From an uncultured Pantoea sp. (GTDB taxonomy: Bacteria > Pseudomonadota > Gammaproteobacteria > Enterobacterales > Enterobacteriaceae): a DNA stretch of 64,000 bases. The translations under genes were made by a program, and so were the position numbers. The stretch covers positions 1 to 64,000 of the forward strand of contig CAJYKU010000003.1 in NCBI GenBank assembly GCA_913775175.1, given 5' to 3'. Of the stretch, positions 7,840 to 19,125 are shown one piece after another (within the stretch, counting starts at the first letter, position 1; each line of letters starts with the position of its first letter). The notes under the pieces are model-generated. The model was not told the DNA's origin. It saw only the letters and a list, made by a program, of their open reading frames with translations, and did no database searches.

Positions 7840-9285
7840 TTATTTCGATGCAGCATTTTGCGTCCCGGACGCGCTGCCAAACAGGTTTCCTGCCAGAAAA
7901 GCCAGCAGGCTTAAGGTTAAAGATGGCACGATAGGGTGGAATCCCCATAGCTCAATTTTCAGACTGGCGAGCAGTGTATAACTGCCAGCACCGGCCAGCA
8001 TCGCGCTGATAGCACCTGCGGCGTTAGCACGTTCCCAGTAAAGTCCCAGCACCAGTGGCCACAAAAACACAGCTTCCAGTCCACCAAATGCCAGCAGATT
8101 AAGCCAGATAATCATATCCGGTGGATTCCACGCCGCCAGCAGCAGCAGCAAGCCCAGCACCAGGGTGATAGTGCCGGAGAGGATACGCAGCCGGGTTTCA
8201 TTTCCGCTCTGCTGTGGTGCAATGCGCAGATAGAGATCTTTGATCAGCGTAGCGGAGGCCTGCAATAGCTGGGCGTTGATTGTCGACATAATAGCCGCCA
8301 TTGGCGCAGCTAAAAAGATGCCAGCCGCCATCGGCGGTAACACGGTGATCATCAGAGCCGGGATCACCTGATCCGGTACAGTGAGATTGGGTAATACCGC
8401 GCGACCCAGTGCACCCGCCAGATGCATACCCAGCATCAGAATTGCCACAACAATCGTGCCGAGAATGATAGCGCGATGCATCGCCTTGCTGTCTTTATAA
8501 GATATACAGCGTACCGCCGTGTGCGGCAGCCCAATGACGCCAAAACAGACCAGGACGGCAAATGAACTCAGAAATGTTGGTGTGATGACATGACCCACAC
8601 CCTCTGGCGATAACAGCTGGGGATCGATCGTCTGCAGTTTGTTTACCGCTGTTACCAGCCCGCCTGCATGATGGATCACAGCAAACAGCAGCAGAAAGGT
8701 GCCGAGTAGCATGACCAGTCCCTGCATTGCATCGTTGAGCACGCTGGCACGAAAGCCGCCAAATGCGGTGTAAAGTGCGATAGTGCCGCCAAAGATCAGC
8801 AGGCCCGTATCATAAGGAATACCAGCAGCAGTCTCCAGCAGGCGCGCACCCCCGATGAACTGTACGGTCATGGCACCAATAAAGGCAACCAGCAGGCTAA
8901 GACTGGCCAGCCAGATCAGCAGCGGACTGCGAAAGCGGCCATAAAGCATATCGTTAAGCGTTACCGCATTATAGCGACGCGCCAGAATAGCGAATTTTTT
9001 TCCCAGGATACCCAGCGACAGCCAGACCGCCGGCACCTGAATCATTGCCAGCAGTACCCAGCCCAGACCATATTTATATGCGGCACCGGGCCCACCGATA
9101 AATGAGCTGGCGCTGATATAAGTTGTGGTCAGCGTCATGGCGAGTACAAAGCCACCCATTGAGCGACTGCCAAGAAAATATTCGCTGAGAAAGCTGCCCT
9201 GACGCTGCTTGCGCATGGCAAATACCGAGAGTGCGGCAATCAATACCAGGTAGCCCAGCAGAGGCAGAATAATTTCACTCTTCAC
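7840..9285 (-). CDS. panF: Sodium/pantothenate symporter
   Basis: A 481-residue inner-membrane protein of the sodium:solute symporter family that imports pantothenate for CoA synthesis. Many hydrophobic segments are visible, with family wording such as SRSMGGFVLAMTLTTTYISASSFIGGPGAAY near the N-terminus and GLPHTAVRC in the middle. Its start overlaps the end of yhdT by 11 nt, and prmA follows 12 nt later, so the three form one unit. Confidence 0.95.
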   Translation of the reverse strand: MKSEIILPLLGYLVLIAALSVFAMRKQRQGSFLSEYFLGSRSMGGFVLAMTLTTTYISASSFIGGPGAAYKYGLGWVLLAMIQVPAVWLSLGILGKKFAILARRYNAVTLNDMLYGRFRSPLLIWLASLSLLVAFIGAMTVQFIGGARLLETAAGIPYDTGLLIFGGTIALYTAFGGFRASVLNDAMQGLVMLLGTFLLLFAVIHHAGGLVTAVNKLQTIDPQLLSPEGVGHVITPTFLSSFAVLVCFGVIGLPHTAVRCISYKDSKAMHRAIILGTIVVAILMLGMHLAGALGRAVLPNLTVPDQVIPALMITVLPPMAAGIFLAAPMAAIMSTINAQLLQASATLIKDLYLRIAPQQSGNETRLRILSGTITLVLGLLLLLAAWNPPDMIIWLNLLAFGGLEAVFLWPLVLGLYWERANAAGAISAMLAGAGSYTLLASLKIELWGFHPIVPSLTLSLLAFLAGNLFGSASGTQNAASK

Positions 9286-9517
9286 TCTGATCCTCCAGCG
9301 ACATCTCGCGGAAAACTCCGCGCACCATCAGTATACAGAGGCCAATAAACAGCAGCGGGGCAAACACGCAGGAGAGTTCAAACCAGCGTGGCAGACCGGT
9401 AAATCCACGCTGTGTGCCACCCAGCCAGGCTGTCATGCTCCACACCAGTAAATAGGCCAGCGTCAGGCCCAGCGACCAGCGTGCCTCTTTGTTAGCTTGT
9501 AAAAAACGCCCATCCAT
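9275..9517 (-). CDS. yhdT: Small inner-membrane protein YhdT (DUF997)
   Basis: An 80-residue protein with two hydrophobic segments (about 17-36 and 46-66) and charged ends. It always sits directly before panF in enterobacteria and overlaps it by 11 nt here. Its function is not established; the fixed pairing suggests a link to PanF, which is inference. Confidence 0.88.
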   Translation of the reverse strand: MDGRFLQANKEARWSLGLTLAYLLVWSMTAWLGGTQRGFTGLPRWFELSCVFAPLLFIGLCILMVRGVFREMSLEDQSEE

Positions 9518-9542
9518 TATGCAACCTCACAGGCGACAGAAA

Positions 9543-9567
9543 TAAAAAAGGCCGGATTAACCGGCCT
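9543..9567 (-). terminator. accBC terminator
   Basis: The minus strand reads AGGCCGG-TTAAT-CCGGCCT followed by six T. It lies in the 71-nt gap after accC, so yhdT-panF-prmA must rely on readthrough or on a promoter of its own. Confidence 0.88.
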
Positions 9568-9588
9568 CTGACGTGCTCTGCGCTGCGA

Positions 9589-10938
9589 TTACTTCTCGTG
9601 CAGGCCGAGTTTTTTCTCCAGATAGTGGATGTTGGTGCCACCCTGCTGGAAGTTTTCGTCGGACATGATTTTCATCTGCAGTTCGACGTTGGTTTTGATT
9701 CCGTCAATGATGAGCTCAGCCAGCGCATTTTTCATGCGGGAGATAGCGACATCACGGGTTTCACCATAGGTGATGAGCTTACCAATCATAGAATCGTAGT
9801 ACGGCGGTACACTGTAGCCGGCGTAGATATGCGATTCCCAGCGAACACCAAAACCGCCTGGCGCATGGAAACGGGTAATTTTGCCCGGACTTGGCAGGAA
9901 GGTATTTGGATCTTCGGCGTTGATACGGCACTCAACCGCATGGCCACGCACCACGACATCTTCCTGTTTGATCGACAGTGGCTGACCGGCAGCAATACGC
10001 AGCTGCTCTTTGATCAGATCAACACCGGTGATCATCTCAGTAACCGGATGCTCTACCTGAATACGGGTGTTCATTTCAATAAAGTAGAACTCACCGTTTT
10101 CATACAGGAACTCAAAGGTTCCGGCACCGCGATAGCCAATTTCAACACAGGCGTTGGAGCAGCGCTCGCCAATAAAGCGACGCAGTTCCGGTGTGATGCC
10201 TGGCGCCGGAGCTTCTTCCACGACTTTCTGGTGACGACGCTGCATAGAGCAGTCGCGCTCTGCCAGATAGATGGCATTACCCTGGCCATCTGCCAGTACC
10301 TGAATCTCAATGTGACGTGGATTCTCGAGGAATTTCTCCATGTAGACCATGTCGTTGTTGAAAGCCGCTTTGGCTTCCGCTTTCGTCATGCCAATGGATT
10401 GCTCAAGATCTTTTTCGCTGCGCACAACGCGCATACCGCGTCCGCCACCGCCACCAGAGGCTTTGATGATTACCGGATAGCCGATACGCTTCGCGATAGC
10501 ACGGTTTTTATCCATGTCATCAGTCAGAGAACCATCTGAACCCGGCACGGTCGGAACGCCCGCTTTTTTCATGGCGGTGATAGCTGAAACTTTGTCACCC
10601 ATCAGGCGAATAGTGTCAGCTTTTGGGCCTACAAAGATAAAGCCTGAACGCTCAACCTGTTCAGCAAAATCGGCGTTCTCAGAGAGAAAGCCGTAGCCCG
10701 GATGGATTGCAACGGCGCCGGTGATTTCAGCGGCGGAGATCAGCGCCGGGATATTCAGGTAACTTTTGACCGACTGTGCCGGGCCAATGCAGACAGTTTC
10801 ATCTGCCAGCAGCACGTGCTTCAGGTCGCGATCTGCCGTAGAGTGAACCGCAACGGTCTTGATGCCCAGCTCTTTGCAGGCACGCAGAATGCGCAGTGCG
10901 ATTTCACCACGGTTAGCAATGACAATTTTATCCAGCAT
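9589..10938 (-). CDS. accC: Acetyl-CoA carboxylase, biotin carboxylase subunit
   Basis: A 449-residue ATP-grasp enzyme that carboxylates the biotin on AccB, the first committed step of fatty-acid synthesis. It shows the N-terminal [17 protein letters not shown], the glycine-rich ATP lid [15 protein letters not shown] and the catalytic [16 protein letters not shown]. Length equals E. coli AccC. It is 11 nt after accB and ends at a strong terminator. The 313-codon plus-strand ORF opposite is a shadow. Confidence 0.98.
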   Translation of the reverse strand: MLDKIVIANRGEIALRILRACKELGIKTVAVHSTADRDLKHVLLADETVCIGPAQSVKSYLNIPALISAAEITGAVAIHPGYGFLSENADFAEQVERSGFIFVGPKADTIRLMGDKVSAITAMKKAGVPTVPGSDGSLTDDMDKNRAIAKRIGYPVIIKASGGGGGRGMRVVRSEKDLEQSIGMTKAEAKAAFNNDMVYMEKFLENPRHIEIQVLADGQGNAIYLAERDCSMQRRHQKVVEEAPAPGITPELRRFIGERCSNACVEIGYRGAGTFEFLYENGEFYFIEMNTRIQVEHPVTEMITGVDLIKEQLRIAAGQPLSIKQEDVVVRGHAVECRINAEDPNTFLPSPGKITRFHAPGGFGVRWESHIYAGYSVPPYYDSMIGKLITYGETRDVAISRMKNALAELIIDGIKTNVELQMKIMSDENFQQGGTNIHYLEKKLGLHEK

Positions 10939-10949
10939 GCTTCGCCTCG

Positions 10950-11417
10950 TTATTCGATGACGACCAGCGGCTCGTCAAATTCAACCGGCTGGCCGCTTTC
11001 TACCAGGATCGCCTTCACAACGCCGGATTTATCGGCTTCGATCTGGTTCATCATTTTCATCGCTTCCACGATGCACAGGGTATCGCCAGCGTTAACTTTC
11101 TGACCCACTTCCACAAAGGCTTTCGCATCCGGGCTTGGGGTGCGGTAGAACGTACCTACCATTGGTGAACGAACAATGTGGCCACTCACTTCCGGCTTAG
11201 CGGCTTCAGCCGCAGCGGGAGCCGCAGGTGCTACCGCGGCCGCCAGTGCAGGCTGCTGCGGAGCAGGTACAGCATAAGCCTGCTGCATCATCGGATAACC
11301 AGTATTGGCAGGTGAACGGCTGATGCGAACTGACTCTTCGCCTTCAGAGATCTCCAGCTCAGCGATGCCGGACTCTTCAACCAGTTCGATCAGTTTCTTA
11401 ATTTTACGAATATCCAT
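10950..11417 (-). CDS. accB: Biotin carboxyl carrier protein
   Basis: A 155-residue carrier subunit of acetyl-CoA carboxylase. An N-terminal helix-rich part and an Ala/Pro-rich flexible linker (about 48-74) precede the biotinyl domain with [13 protein letters not shown], in which Lys121 is biotinylated. The thumb loop APSPDAKAF-type segment is present as [11 protein letters not shown]. It forms an operon with accC; AccB is known to autoregulate accBC in E. coli. Confidence 0.97.
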   Translation of the reverse strand: MDIRKIKKLIELVEESGIAELEISEGEESVRISRSPANTGYPMMQQAYAVPAPQQPALAAAVAPAAPAAAEAAKPEVSGHIVRSPMVGTFYRTPSPDAKAFVEVGQKVNAGDTLCIVEAMKMMNQIEADKSGVVKAILVESGQPVEFDEPLVVIE

Positions 11418-11438
11418 GAGTGTGGTTCCGTACTCTGT

Positions 11439-11891
11439 TTAATTGGAATGTGACAGGCGTTTTACTGCCGTTTGTAAAGCCCATGAGTATCCATCTGCGC
11501 CAAATCCACAAATGACGCCGGCAGATACATCAGAAAGATAGGAGTGGTGCCGGAACGGTTCGCGTGCATGCACATTAGAGAGATGCACCTCAATAAAAGG
11601 AATGCTTACCGCCAGCAGGGCATCGCGCAGTGCAACGCTGGTATGCGTAAATGCAGCTGGATTGATAATAATGTAATCCACATCGCTGCGTGCAGCATGG
11701 ATACGATCAATCAGCTGATGTTCCGCATTAGATTGCAGATGACTCAATTTCACATGATGCTGGTCAGCCTGTTGCGTCAGGTCGCTGACGATGTCAGCCA
11801 GCGTGGTATGACCATACTTGTCAGGCTCACGTGTCCCGAGCAAATTCAGGTTAGGACCGTTTAACAACAGTATGTGAAATTTGTGCGCCAT
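11439..11891 (-). CDS. aroQ: 3-dehydroquinate dehydratase, type II
   Basis: A 150-residue type II dehydroquinase of the shikimate pathway. The start [16 protein letters not shown] at 11891 matches the family; the ORF-track extension of 33 codons has no counterpart. It shows the catalytic tyrosine loop [31 protein letters not shown] and the [15 protein letters not shown] motif. It lies 21 nt before accB on the same strand and may share its transcript. In E. coli K-12 a paralogue is absent too (aroD is type I), but aroQ-accBC order occurs in many gamma-proteobacteria. Confidence 0.94.
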   Translation of the reverse strand: MAHKFHILLLNGPNLNLLGTREPDKYGHTTLADIVSDLTQQADQHHVKLSHLQSNAEHQLIDRIHAARSDVDYIIINPAAFTHTSVALRDALLAVSIPFIEVHLSNVHAREPFRHHSYLSDVSAGVICGFGADGYSWALQTAVKRLSHSN

Positions 11892-12001
11892 CGTGCGGCT
11901 ATCTCCTGCAATCAGTAGGGCATCGCGTAAAATACCGCGACATCCTTCATTTGTCACTCTTGAGAGTGAAAAAGATGGGGGTGCTTGCATTAAAGCCGGG
12001 C

Positions 12002-12007
12002 ATTATA
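12002..12007 (-). promoter_or_regulatory. Candidate aroQ-accBC promoter -10
   Basis: The minus strand reads a perfect TATAAT about 110 nt upstream of the aroQ start. A TTGCTG lies 19 bp further upstream, longer than ideal spacing. It is the best sigma70 candidate in the msrQ-aroQ gap. Confidence 0.4.
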
Positions 12008-12089
12008 TCCGTTTCGGGGCAATTCGCAGCAAAATACTGGTCTTATCTGCGAAGTTGATCGGATGCGGCCCGAAGGCCACACGTTTTAA

Positions 12090-12118
12090 CAGAAACCAGG
12101 GCTGAAAAACAACCCTGG
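12090..12118 (-). terminator. msrPQ terminator
   Basis: On the minus strand CCAGGG and CCCTGG form a stem around a T-rich loop, followed by TTTCTGTT. It starts 6 nt beyond the msrQ stop. The stem is short and the T run interrupted. Confidence 0.55.
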
Positions 12119-12123
12119 AAAAA

Positions 12124-12726
12124 TTAGCGTTGAAAACTTTTTCGCAGCTTTTTATAGCGCCAGGCGAGCAGCAGAATGGCTGCCAGCGCATAGAGCATGG
12201 GCTGAGGTGACAGAGTCTTTACAGACCAGAGGTAGTGCACAGGTGCCAGAATAGCGATCAGATAGATACCGTTATGCAGGGTTTGCCAGCGTCGCCCCAG
12301 TTTACGCTGTGCGCGCTGAAACGATGTGATAGCCAGAGCAAACAGCACGACCCAGCTAATCATGCCCAGCAGCAGGTAGGGACGGGCAATAATTTCACTG
12401 CCCAGCAGACGCAGATGATCAAAGCCAAGTTCCAGCAGCCAGTAACTGATCAGATGCAGACTCGCCCAGGCAAAACACCAGAGGCCGAGCAGACGGCGGG
12501 TGCGGATGAGCAGAGGCTGTTTCAGATAGCGTGTCAGTGGACTAACCAGTAGCGTTGCCAGTAAAAGCTTCAGCGCCATTCTGCCGGTAAAATGCTGAAT
12601 ATCTTTGGCAGGATCGGCGCTCAGCCAGCCCTGCATCGCTGAAACCAGCAGATAGATGAGCGGCAGCAGAGCCGCAAGGTGCAGCAGCACCTTGAGCCAG
12701 GTAATGTGTCGCAGCGTCAGGCGCAT
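12124..12726 (-). CDS. msrQ: Haem-binding membrane subunit MsrQ of periplasmic methionine sulfoxide reductase
   Basis: A 200-residue ferric-reductase-like membrane protein that passes quinol electrons to MsrP in the periplasm. About six hydrophobic helices are visible, with haem-ligand histidines in [10 protein letters not shown] and the [19 protein letters not shown] segment. Its start directly abuts the msrP stop (12727), so the two are translationally coupled. In E. coli K-12 the pair lies elsewhere (old name yedYZ); here it occupies the slot next to aroQ. Confidence 0.94.
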   Translation of the reverse strand: MRLTLRHITWLKVLLHLAALLPLIYLLVSAMQGWLSADPAKDIQHFTGRMALKLLLATLLVSPLTRYLKQPLLIRTRRLLGLWCFAWASLHLISYWLLELGFDHLRLLGSEIIARPYLLLGMISWVVLFALAITSFQRAQRKLGRRWQTLHNGIYLIAILAPVHYLWSVKTLSPQPMLYALAAILLLAWRYKKLRKSFQR

Positions 12727-13731
12727 TTAGAAATTCTCCCGCAGATCGAGACCCCGGTAGAGCGATGCCACCTCTTTGGCGTAGCCGTTAAACAGCAGAG
12801 TAGGTTGACGCTCAACGTTTAGCAGGCCGCCTGCACCAATAAAGCGCTCGGTTGCCTGTGACCAGCGCGGATGATCAACATGCGGATTGACGTTGGCATA
12901 AAAGCCATACTCGTTGGCTGCAAGCTGATTCCAGGTGGTGGGTGGCTGCTCAGAGGTCAGGGTAATTTTTACAATCGATTTAATACCTTTAAACCCATAC
13001 TTCCAGGGAACCGTCAGGCGAATGGGAGCGCCGTTTTGTGGCGGCAATGCTTTGCCATAGACACCTGTACTCAGCAGCGTCAGCGGATGCATCGCCTCAT
13101 CCAGCCGTAATCCTTCTACATACGGATAATCAAGCCCGCCGCCGATAAAGCGATCTTTTTGTCCCGGCATCTGTTGCGGATCGTATAGCGTCTGAAATGC
13201 CACGTAGCGCGCTTTGCTGGTGGGTTCGGCCAGTTTCAGCAGCTTGTTAAGCTCAAAGCCAACCCAGGGAATGACCATTGACCAGGCTTCAACACAACGC
13301 ATGCGATAAATACGTTGCTCCATCGCGAAGCGTTTAAAAATATCATCCATATCCAGCGTGACGGGTTTCGCCACCTCACCCTCTATTCGCAGTTGCCAGG
13401 GCTCAGTTTTCAGCGTGCCTGCATTGGCAGCAGGATCGGCTTTATCCAGACCAAACTCATAGAAATTGTTATAGCCGGCGACTTTGTCATACGGCGTAAG
13501 CGGTAAATCTGCCTGCCACTGTGCGGGTTTGGTAAATTGCAGATCGCGCCCGGCAGGGGCTGGCGGACGATCGTTGCCCTTAAACCAGCTTAAAATATCC
13601 GCCTGTGCCGTGCCTGGCAGTGTGGCGGCGGCAGCGCCGAGACCCAGCGCTTTCAGCACCTGACGACGACGCATCGCAAAAATATTCTCCGGGGTGACAT
13701 CAGCTTCAGTAAGTCTGTTTTTAAATGTCAT
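12727..13731 (-). CDS. msrP: Periplasmic methionine sulfoxide reductase, molybdoenzyme subunit MsrP
   Basis: A 334-residue exported molybdopterin enzyme that repairs oxidised methionine in periplasmic proteins. The start [13 protein letters not shown] at 13731 gives the same length as E. coli MsrP; the track's extra 12 codons do not fit. A Tat signal is clear: [10 protein letters not shown] (about 21-30) followed by [12 protein letters not shown]. The molybdenum-ligand cysteine is in [12 protein letters not shown]. It precedes msrQ without a gap. Confidence 0.95.
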   Translation of the reverse strand: MTFKNRLTEADVTPENIFAMRRRQVLKALGLGAAAATLPGTAQADILSWFKGNDRPPAPAGRDLQFTKPAQWQADLPLTPYDKVAGYNNFYEFGLDKADPAANAGTLKTEPWQLRIEGEVAKPVTLDMDDIFKRFAMEQRIYRMRCVEAWSMVIPWVGFELNKLLKLAEPTSKARYVAFQTLYDPQQMPGQKDRFIGGGLDYPYVEGLRLDEAMHPLTLLSTGVYGKALPPQNGAPIRLTVPWKYGFKGIKSIVKITLTSEQPPTTWNQLAANEYGFYANVNPHVDHPRWSQATERFIGAGGLLNVERQPTLLFNGYAKEVASLYRGLDLRENF

Positions 13732-14028
13732 AACCTTCTCCGACAGGTAAGCAGTAACAGTTAACATGCGCTAATCCCCTTAGCGATGCCACTTTGCCGG
13801 GTAAAATGTGAAATTTCCTGGCATATATCCTCTGTTGAGAATAGGACGAAAAACTGCAGAGCAGCAGTCAGATGCAGGGAGTTTATCGTTATACTCGCGC
13901 AACAGTGTTGTTGCCGCGGCAATGGCGCTGATTTAGACAGTTGATTGTGGTACGTTGCTGATGTTTGCGTCAGTTGAACGACGCCAAAACCACTCTCCGT
14001 TTATAACCGCAGTGATACAGGCACAGGG

Positions 14029-15975
14029 ATGCGATTAACAACGAAGTTTTCTGCGTTTATGACTTTATTGAGCTTGCTGGCAATGTTACTGATGCTGGCA
14101 GGCTGCGCATTTAGTTTTATCTGGCTTTCGCAGGAACATGTTGAGAGTCGTATTAATACGCTTGCCACAGAAGTAGACAGGGCGCTAATGACGCAAACGC
14201 CGCAGGAGGTTGAACAGTGGCTGACGCGGGTGATGCCGGTAATCAATGCTGAGCAGGTTACGTTGCAGAACGACACTAGGGAGATCTTCCGCCTGTCACG
14301 CCATGAAAACCCGATGCTGGAAGATGAGCCTAACCGCTTTATTCAGTTCAATTTTCCGCTGCTGCATGCCTCTGATATGCAGTTAAACGTTACTGTGCTC
14401 GATCCTGCAAAAACCTGGTTTCGTTCATTTACCGGAGCCTATACGCTGGTGGTGCTGCTTAGTGTTGTCGCGATTATGGCCGCGCTGCTGGCCATAACGC
14501 ATCGCTGGCTCAATGGCCGCTGGCACAATATGGAGCGACTCGAGGCGCGGGCAGCGCGAATTATGGCGGGCGAGCGCTTCGCGCGCGTGCCGGGTGCGAC
14601 AGAGTGGCCACCCAAAGCCAGCGAGGCGCTGGATCTGTTACTGAATGAACTCCAGGAAGCTGGCGAACAGCGTTTACGCATTGATACGCTTATCCGCACT
14701 TTTGCTGCTCAGGATTCGCGAACCGGATTAAATAATCGGCTTTTTTTTGATAACCAGCTGGCGACTCTGCTTGAGGATCAGGAGGATGTAGGCACCCATG
14801 GTGTCGTGATGATGATTCGCCTGCCTGACTTCGACAGCCTGCATGAGACACTCGGTGCGACGCAGGTCGAAGAGTATCTGTTTGACATCATTAATATGTT
14901 TTCCACATTTGTGATGCGCTACCCTGGCGCATTGCTGGCACGCTATTTCCGTAGTGATTTTGCTGTACTGCTGCCACATCGTGCGCTAAAAGAAGCGAAT
15001 AGCATTGCGGAACAGCTGATTAACGCTATCGATTCGTTACCGCCAATGCGTATGGTAGATCGCGATGAGTTAATTCATATCGGTATCAGCGGCTGGCATA
15101 GCGGGCAGACGGTGCCGCAGGTGATGGAAAATGTTGAGCTGGCTACGCGCAGAGCGGTGTTACAGGGTGGCAATACCTGGTCAATAGCTGAAGAGAGTCA
15201 GCTGGAGATGGGACGTGGCAGCGTGCGCTGGCGTACCCTGCTGGAGAACACACTGAATCGTGGTGGCCCACGGCTTTACCAGAAACCGGCGCTGCTGATG
15301 GATGGCAGAGTCCACCATCGCGAGATGCTGGCACGGATATTTGATGGCGACAAAGAAGTGGTTGCCGCTGAGTTTACGCCGCTGGTACAGCAGTTAGGCC
15401 TTGCAGACAGCTGGGATCGTCAGATGGCAACGCGTATTGCTGCCCTGACAGATGTATGGCCGGATGAAACGCTGGCGCTACCGGTAAATATTGACTCTCT
15501 GCTGCGACGCCCGTTCCAGCGCTGGCTGCAAAAACTGCTCCTGCAGTGCAACAAAAGCCAGCGCAGACGATTTTTATTTGAACTTGCAGAGGCTGATGTA
15601 TGTCAACACATCAATCGGCTACTGCCCATTTTTCGCATGTTAACCACATTTGGTTGTCGTATTGCGGTAAATCAGGCAGGTATGACGGTGGTCAGCAGCG
15701 GCTATATCCGGCTGCTGCCAATTGATATTGTTAAACTTGATCCAGGCCTGGTGCGCAATATTGACCGCCGCATGGAAAATCAGCTGTTTGTGCAGAGCCT
15801 GCTGGAGGTATGCAAATCGACTTCCACGCACGTTTTTGCCGCCGGCGTGCGTACACGCGCGGAGTGGCAAACATTGGCCAGACTGGGCGTTTCTGGCGGG
15901 CAGGGCGATCTGTTTGCGGCCTCGCAGCCGGTTAACAGTAATGTTAAAAAGCATTCACAACGTTATCGTATTTAG
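14029..15975 (+). CDS. csrD: RNase E specificity factor CsrD
   Basis: A 648-residue membrane protein that directs RNase E degradation of the CsrB/CsrC sRNAs. Two membrane helices (about 7-33 and 134-157) flank a periplasmic segment. A degenerate GGDEF domain follows (YFRSDF in place of GGDEF, near residue 305), then a degenerate EAL domain (REML, near 430). The C-terminus NVKKHSQRYRI matches the family. The catalytic signatures are lost, so it should not make or degrade c-di-GMP, as known for E. coli CsrD. It is divergent from msrP and precedes mreB. Confidence 0.95.
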   Translation: MRLTTKFSAFMTLLSLLAMLLMLAGCAFSFIWLSQEHVESRINTLATEVDRALMTQTPQEVEQWLTRVMPVINAEQVTLQNDTREIFRLSRHENPMLEDEPNRFIQFNFPLLHASDMQLNVTVLDPAKTWFRSFTGAYTLVVLLSVVAIMAALLAITHRWLNGRWHNMERLEARAARIMAGERFARVPGATEWPPKASEALDLLLNELQEAGEQRLRIDTLIRTFAAQDSRTGLNNRLFFDNQLATLLEDQEDVGTHGVVMMIRLPDFDSLHETLGATQVEEYLFDIINMFSTFVMRYPGALLARYFRSDFAVLLPHRALKEANSIAEQLINAIDSLPPMRMVDRDELIHIGISGWHSGQTVPQVMENVELATRRAVLQGGNTWSIAEESQLEMGRGSVRWRTLLENTLNRGGPRLYQKPALLMDGRVHHREMLARIFDGDKEVVAAEFTPLVQQLGLADSWDRQMATRIAALTDVWPDETLALPVNIDSLLRRPFQRWLQKLLLQCNKSQRRRFLFELAEADVCQHINRLLPIFRMLTTFGCRIAVNQAGMTVVSSGYIRLLPIDIVKLDPGLVRNIDRRMENQLFVQSLLEVCKSTSTHVFAAGVRTRAEWQTLARLGVSGGQGDLFAASQPVNSNVKKHSQRYRI

Positions 15976-17328
<1,353 letters not shown>

Positions 17329-17424
17329 TTCCTCACTGGCTGCGACCATATGCATATTGCGCAGGGAATTGCGACAATACTCATCATAATCTGAGCCGCA
17401 TGCAGTTTGTTGCGTCTTTAGCTC

Positions 17425-17448
17425 TGACACTGCCGCCAGGCGGTGTCA
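17425..17448 (+). repeat. Hairpin 1 between mreB and mreC
   Basis: TGACACTGCC-GCCA-GGCGGTGTCA forms a 10-bp stem with one T-G wobble. It is not followed by a T run. It may stabilise the mreB 3' end or pause transcription. Confidence 0.6.
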
Positions 17449-17539
17449 GCGTCAAACTTTTGCACGATGCAATGGTGGTTCAGGCATAAGGGTAGATGGC
17501 GCTGCTGTGCACCATAGCGTGATGCGTCCAGCTCTGGGG

Positions 17540-17567
17540 GCGTGAGTCAGCAGACTCACGCTTCTTC
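17540..17567 (+). terminator. Hairpin 2 between mreB and mreC (possible attenuator)
   Basis: GCGTGAGTC-AGCA-GACTCACGC is a 9-bp perfect stem followed by TTCTTCCC. The downstream tract is pyrimidine-rich but not a clean T run, so partial termination between mreB and mreCD is plausible. Confidence 0.5.
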
Positions 17568-17594
17568 CCTGATGTCGAGGAATACGCAGAATTT

Positions 17595-18632
17595 ATGAAG
17601 CCGATTTTTAGCAGGGGGCCATCCCTGCAGTTGCGTCTCTTTCTGGCCGTCATTGTGGCAATAGCGATTATTATCGCGGATAGCCGCGTGAGTACATTCT
17701 CCCGGATTCGTAACTACCTGGACACATCGGTCAGCCCATTTTATTTTCTGGCAAACGGACCCCGGCAGCTTCTCGACGGTGTATCGGATACGCTGGCCTC
17801 CCGCCAGCAGCTTGAGCTGGAAAATAAAGCGCTGCGCCGGGAGCTTTTCCTGAAAAATAGCGACCTGTTAATGCTGGGGCAATATAAGCAGGAGAACGCA
17901 CGCCTGCGTGAACTGCTTGGTTCACCGCTGCGGCAGGATGAGCACAAAATGGTGACACAGGTTATCTCTACCGGCACCGATCCTTACACCGATCAGGTGG
18001 TAATTGATAAAGGCAGCGTAAACGGCGTTTATGAAGGCCAGCCGGTTATCAGTGATAAGGGTGTGGTAGGGCAGGTCGTGGCAGTGGGTCAGTTAACCAG
18101 CCGGGTATTGCTGATTTGCGACGCCTCGCATGCGCTGCCGATTCAGGTACTGCGCAACGATATCCGGGTGATTGCGGCCGGTAACGGCTGCAGCGAAGAT
18201 CTGCAACTGGAGCATCTGCCAGGCAATACCGATATCCGTACCGGTGATGTTCTGGTGACATCGGGGCTGGGTGGGCGTTTCCCGGAAGGCTATCCGGTGG
18301 CCGTGGTCTCTTCAGTTAAAGTTGATACTCAGCGTGCTTATACAGTGATTCAGGCTCGCCCGACCGCCGGGCTGCAGCGCCTGCGCTATCTGCTGCTACT
18401 CTGGGGAGCGGACAAAAATGGTGATATGCCAATGGCACCAGATGAAGTGCATCGTGTGGCTAACGAGCGCCTGATGCAGATGATGCCACAGGTGTTACCA
18501 CCAGCGGGTGAAATGGGTCCGCCTGCGCCCGCAATGATGCAACAGAGTCAGCAGATGGGGCCACCAGCCTCCTCCGCTGCGGGCAGCGGTGCGCAGAGTA
18601 GTGCAACCAGTGTGCGCGGGAGTCAGCCTTGA
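17595..18632 (+). CDS. mreC: Cell shape protein MreC
   Basis: A 345-residue inner-membrane protein of the elongasome that bridges MreB/MreD to the wall synthases. It has one N-terminal membrane helix (about 12-30), a coiled-coil stretch (roughly 65-105) and the periplasmic beta-barrel domain. The C-terminal 65 residues are a low-complexity tail rich in Met, Pro, Gln and Ser, a variable region in the family. The mreD start overlaps its stop codon. Confidence 0.96.
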   Translation: MKPIFSRGPSLQLRLFLAVIVAIAIIIADSRVSTFSRIRNYLDTSVSPFYFLANGPRQLLDGVSDTLASRQQLELENKALRRELFLKNSDLLMLGQYKQENARLRELLGSPLRQDEHKMVTQVISTGTDPYTDQVVIDKGSVNGVYEGQPVISDKGVVGQVVAVGQLTSRVLLICDASHALPIQVLRNDIRVIAAGNGCSEDLQLEHLPGNTDIRTGDVLVTSGLGGRFPEGYPVAVVSSVKVDTQRAYTVIQARPTAGLQRLRYLLLLWGADKNGDMPMAPDEVHRVANERLMQMMPQVLPPAGEMGPPAPAMMQQSQQMGPPASSAAGSGAQSSATSVRGSQP

Positions 18633-19117
18633 GCCGATATCGAAGCCAGGGACGATGGGTTATCTGGCTCTCCTTTCTGCTGGCACTGATCCTGCAAATC
18701 ATGCCGTGGCCTGAGCAGTTTTATATGTTCCGGCCATCCTGGCTTCTGCTGATCCTGATCTACTGGGTGCTGGCACTGCCACATCGGGTTAATGTTGGCA
18801 CCGGTTTTTTACTGGGTGCCATCATGGATCTGGTGGCAGGCTCCACGCTGGGCGTGCGGGCACTGGCTTTCAGTATCATTGCCTACCTGGTAGCCTTTAA
18901 ATTCCAGCTGTTTCGCAATCTGGCGTTGTGGCAGCAGGCATTAATGGTTATGGTGCTCTCTCTGGCTGTGGATGTGATTGTTTTCTGGGCGGAATTCCTG
19001 GTGATTGATGTCTCTTTCCGGCCAGAAATATTCTGGAGCAGCGTTATCGACGGCGTGCTCTGGCCCTGGCTATTCTTATTGATGAGAAAGATCCGTCGTC
19101 AGTTTGCCGTTCAGTAA
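18629..19117 (+). CDS. mreD: Cell shape protein MreD
   Basis: A 162-residue polytopic membrane protein of the elongasome, the same length as E. coli MreD. The start is a TTG (18629) that overlaps the mreC TGA, which implies translational coupling. Five hydrophobic segments are visible. [24 protein letters not shown]-type wording and the basic C-terminus [12 protein letters not shown] match the family. Confidence 0.95.
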   Translation: MSRYRSQGRWVIWLSFLLALILQIMPWPEQFYMFRPSWLLLILIYWVLALPHRVNVGTGFLLGAIMDLVAGSTLGVRALAFSIIAYLVAFKFQLFRNLALWQQALMVMVLSLAVDVIVFWAEFLVIDVSFRPEIFWSSVIDGVLWPWLFLLMRKIRRQFAVQ

Positions 19118-19125
19118 GGAACAGA

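Noticed and set aside
9598-10539. 313-codon plus-strand ORF
   Set aside because: Antisense to accC. Long shadow ORFs are common opposite GC-biased genes.
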